Of a stretch of 64,000 bases of DNA, positions 61,903-64,000 are shown piece by piece. The stretch is taken from positions 62,001 to 126,000 of the forward strand of contig JAAEST010000040.1 in NCBI GenBank assembly GCA_024229115.1. The letters run 5' to 3'. The notes under the pieces are model-generated. The model had not been told where the DNA came from and searched no databases. It saw only the letters and a program-made list of their open reading frames with translations. Source of the stretch: Oligoflexia bacterium. GTDB taxonomy: Bacteria; Bdellovibrionota; Bacteriovoracia; Bacteriovoracales; Bacteriovoracaceae. Position 1 is the stretch's first letter. The number at the start of each line of letters is the position of its first letter. The position numbers and the translations under genes were made by a program.

Positions 61903-63381
61903 TTAACTCATCCAATTTTGATCTTTTTGTTTTTCCCACTTCACAGTGATCTTTTTCATTTGGGTCCAAAAATCTAGACTATGAACACCTGTAATATCAC
62001 CGTGTCCAAATTTAGAATCCTCAATCCCACCAAATGAGAAAGGTTCTCTTGGAACAGGTACGCCGATATTCACACCAACCATTCCTGCCTTGGCCTTGTT
62101 ACTTACAAGCTCTGCCATCGCACCATTATTTGTGAATACACTTGCCGCATTTCCATACGGGTTAGCATTTTCAATTTCTAAAGCTTCCGTAATATTTGAA
62201 CATCTGATAATTGAAATCACTGGCCCAAATAATTCAGTCATAGCTGCATGAGTTCCCGGCTTTACGTTATCGAGAATTGTCGGCCCTAACCAATAACCAC
62301 CTTTTAAATCATCAGGGGCTTGATCATTTCTTCCGTCTCTTAAAAGAGTCGCTCCCTCTTTCACCGCTTGATCAATGGCTTCGTGAAGAAACTCAAGCTG
62401 TTCCTTGGTAATGATGGCACCCATCTTAGAACAAATTGTAGTTTCATCAGCTCTTTTCTTAATCGCTTCAATTTGTTTTTCAACAGAACCAACAGCGAGT
62501 AAGACAGAAGCGGCCATACATCTTTGCCCGGCACAGCCTGTAAAAGAATCGGCAATTCCTTGTCCTGCAATATCTGCATCAGCATCAGGAAGAAGAATAA
62601 TATGGTTCTTAGCTCCACCTAAACAAAGAGCTCTTTTTCCTAGAGAAGTCGCCTTCATATAAACAAGCTGAGCAATCTTTGTAGATCCTACAAAGCCAAC
62701 GGCCTTCACTTTTTCATTTTCAATAATTCCATCAACAGTTTCTTTTTGACCGTGAAGAATTGTAAGAACACCTTTTGGTAGACCAGCTTCAATAAGGGCC
62801 TCTCCAATAAGAGTCGCTGTTAGAGGAGTTTTCTCTGAAGGTTTCCATACATAGGAATTCCCCAAAGTGATAGCAATTGGAATCGTCCACATTGGTACCA
62901 TCGCCGGAAAATTAAAAGGTGTAATGGAAGCCACAACTCCTAGTGGAATACGACGATACTCGCACTGAACTCCACGAGATACTTCCATTCTTCCGCCAAG
63001 GTCTAAGTTTTGAAGAGAAAGTGCATACTCAAGAACCTCAACACCCTTCATGATTCCGGCTTTTGATTCTCCGATAGTCTTTCCATTTTCAACGCTTACA
63101 ACTTGAGCAATCTTTTCAATATCTCGTAAAAGAATCTCACGAAACTTGAACATCACTTGAGTTCTTTCTTTGATTGGTTTTGCTCCCCATTCAACACTTG
63201 CTTCATGAGCAAGACTGAGGGCATCTGCAACTTGCTGTGCAGTTGGAAAAGTGGCCTGTCCTACAACTTCACCAGTATAAGGAGAATGAACATCGAAGCT
63301 TTTTTCCTTACCTTCTACCCATTCACCACCGATTAAATTAGGGGCCTTTAATTGTTCGTTTGGTCTCATCCAGGATTCCAA
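61903..63381 (-). CDS. mmsA: CoA-acylating (methyl)malonate-semialdehyde dehydrogenase
   Basis: The 492-residue ALDH has SITPFNFPAMVPMWTIPIA, FVGSTKIAQLVY and the catalytic Cys in FTGCAGQRCMA; PREPFSFGGIEDSKFGHGDITG is typical of MmsA. It turns (methyl)malonate semialdehyde into acetyl- or propionyl-CoA. The start is TTG at 63381 with AAGGAG 6 nt upstream; a Met four codons in is the alternative. A TATAAT lies at 63442-63437. In this operon it could handle the three-carbon end of uracil breakdown. Confidence 0.9.
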   Translation of the reverse strand: MESWMRPNEQLKAPNLIGGEWVEGKEKSFDVHSPYTGEVVGQATFPTAQQVADALSLAHEASVEWGAKPIKERTQVMFKFREILLRDIEKIAQVVSVENGKTIGESKAGIMKGVEVLEYALSLQNLDLGGRMEVSRGVQCEYRRIPLGVVASITPFNFPAMVPMWTIPIAITLGNSYVWKPSEKTPLTATLIGEALIEAGLPKGVLTILHGQKETVDGIIENEKVKAVGFVGSTKIAQLVYMKATSLGKRALCLGGAKNHIILLPDADADIAGQGIADSFTGCAGQRCMAASVLLAVGSVEKQIEAIKKRADETTICSKMGAIITKEQLEFLHEAIDQAVKEGATLLRDGRNDQAPDDLKGGYWLGPTILDNVKPGTHAAMTELFGPVISIIRCSNITEALEIENANPYGNAASVFTNNGAMAELVSNKAKAGMVGVNIGVPVPREPFSFGGIEDSKFGHGDITGVHSLDFWTQMKKITVKWEKQKDQNWMS

Positions 63382-63488
63382 AAGACACTCCTTGAAAATT
63401 ATAAATAAATCTTTTTTTCATTTAAGAAAGAGAATGATTATAGACCTTTAGCTATCATCAATAAAATACGGATTGCGTAAATATAGTA

Positions 63489-63504
63489 ATTCTCTCGAGA
63501 ATTC
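63489..63504. promoter_or_regulatory. Perfect 16-bp palindrome between mmsA and hflX
   Basis: AATTCTC-TC-GAGAATT is symmetrical over 7 bp on each side of a TC centre. It lies 15 bp before the hflX start and in the region upstream of the mmsA -10 box, so it could bind a regulator of either gene. Short palindromes are common in AT-rich DNA, so the case is weak. Confidence 0.3.
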
Positions 63505-63518
63505 GATAAGATAGAAGC

Positions 63519-64000
63519 ATGTTAGATAACGAATTTCATATTTCTCGTGAAGGCAAAGCGTCATTAGTCTCTATTGTTTGTCCAAAATTCGATGAACATA
63601 AGACTGAAAAGGAAACGCAACGTTCACTTTTAGAACTGAGAGAACTCTGCCGTACTTTGGGTATTCCTACGGGTTATGAATATGTTCAGCATAAGAAAGA
63701 ATTAAATCCGGCTACGATTCTTGGTAGCGGAAAGCTCAATGAAATTGCTAAAGAAGCTAAGGAAGAAGGAAGTTCTACACTTGTTTTCGACTTTGAGTTA
63801 ACAGCTTCACAAATTAGAAATATTAAAAAGATCACAGGCATGTCTGTTGTTGATCGTGTTCACGTAATTTTAGAAATTTTTGCGGAACATGCTCGAACAC
63901 GTGAAGCCAAAATTCAAATTGAGATTGCTCGTCTTAAATATGTTCTTCCTAGACTTTCTGGTTTCTGGTCTCACCTTGGTAGACAACGTGGTGGTGTTGG
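63519..64000 (+). CDS. hflX: GTPase HflX (5' part, cut by window end)
   Basis: The ATG at 63519 opens a frame that is still open at the right edge. The 160 visible residues contain ILGSGKLNEIAKEA, FDFELTASQIRNIKKI, VVDRVHVILEIFAEHARTREAKIQIEIARLKYVLPRLSG and RQRGGVG, the N-terminal domain and linker of HflX. The GTPase domain would follow outside the window. HflX rescues stalled ribosomes. Confidence 0.93.
   Translation, partial: MLDNEFHISREGKASLVSIVCPKFDEHKTEKETQRSLLELRELCRTLGIPTGYEYVQHKKELNPATILGSGKLNEIAKEAKEEGSSTLVFDFELTASQIRNIKKITGMSVVDRVHVILEIFAEHARTREAKIQIEIARLKYVLPRLSGFWSHLGRQRGGV

Noticed and set aside
1-64000. CRISPR arrays, prophage, insertion sequences, rRNA
   Set aside because: No regularly spaced direct repeats, phage structural genes, transposases or rRNA sequences were seen in the window.

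Overview
The window looks like an ordinary chromosomal stretch from an AT-rich (by eye mid-30s % GC) Gram-negative bacterium. It encodes many lipoproteins and Sec-exported proteins, Lnt, MltG, MurA, a TolC/RND pair and a DksA-like protein. Gene style and content (many secreted coiled-coil or HEAT proteins of unknown role, PilZ, a RimK-like ligase, a secreted subtilase) would fit a marine Bdellovibrionota/Bacteriovoracales-type organism. That placement is an inference; there is no rRNA in the window to test it.

Layout. 0-1.8 kb: the end of an exonuclease-WYL protein, a small membrane protein and a KamA-family radical SAM enzyme. 1.8-2.7 kb: a gene-poor patch with an intact tRNA-Gly(GCC), two tRNA-Gly fragments and two short inverted-repeat elements. 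2.7-4.7 kb: a large secreted Ser/Thr-rich beta-repeat protein. 4.7-9.2 kb: a tightly packed minus-strand operon of a membrane protein, a Ser/Thr kinase, a PP2C phosphatase, a RimK-like ATP-grasp ligase and an AstE/aspartoacylase-like Zn hydrolase, preceded by a TVP38 protein. 9.4-12.4 kb: a degenerate receiver protein, three exported coiled-coil proteins and a zinc-ribbon protein. 12.4-19.5 kb: recJ, a cyclophilin, an unknown lipoprotein/Rossmann pair, PilZ, rsgA and an FAD oxidase. 19.7-21.0 kb: tRNA-Arg(TCT) followed by a RelE/HigB-like toxin-antitoxin pair and a small exported protein, a probable accessory islet. 21.2-30.9 kb: a YkgJ protein, uup, a TolC-RND-TetR operon, a class II amidotransferase and a CYTH-like lipoprotein. 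30.9-33.7 kb: a tctCBA transporter. 33.9-37.1 kb: unknown exported proteins. 37.2-42.1 kb: rho-prfA-prmC-murA-hinT. 42.3-46.9 kb: ruvX, mltG, a dksA-like gene, small exported proteins and a subtilase. 46.9-53.6 kb: lnt, lipoproteins, a HEAT protein, an envelope coiled-coil protein, an IMPase, yacG and a class IV aminotransferase. 53.6-58.2 kb: a pantothenate/CoA operon headed by a ketol-acid reductoisomerase homologue. 58.2-63.4 kb: a uracil operon (udk, upp, URC4/DUF1688, URC1/GTP-cyclohydrolase-II-like, mmsA). The window ends inside hflX.

The most interesting assemblies are four. The first is the kinase/phosphatase/RimK/Zn-hydrolase operon, which reads as a reversible protein-modification module. 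The second is the URC-type uracil catabolic operon, joined to salvage enzymes and a malonate-semialdehyde dehydrogenase; it would let the cell burn pyrimidines. The third is the KARI homologue in the CoA operon, which probably acts as ketopantoate reductase. The fourth is the cluster of tRNA-Gly fragments with short inverted-repeat elements. No CRISPR array, prophage, transposase or rRNA was seen.
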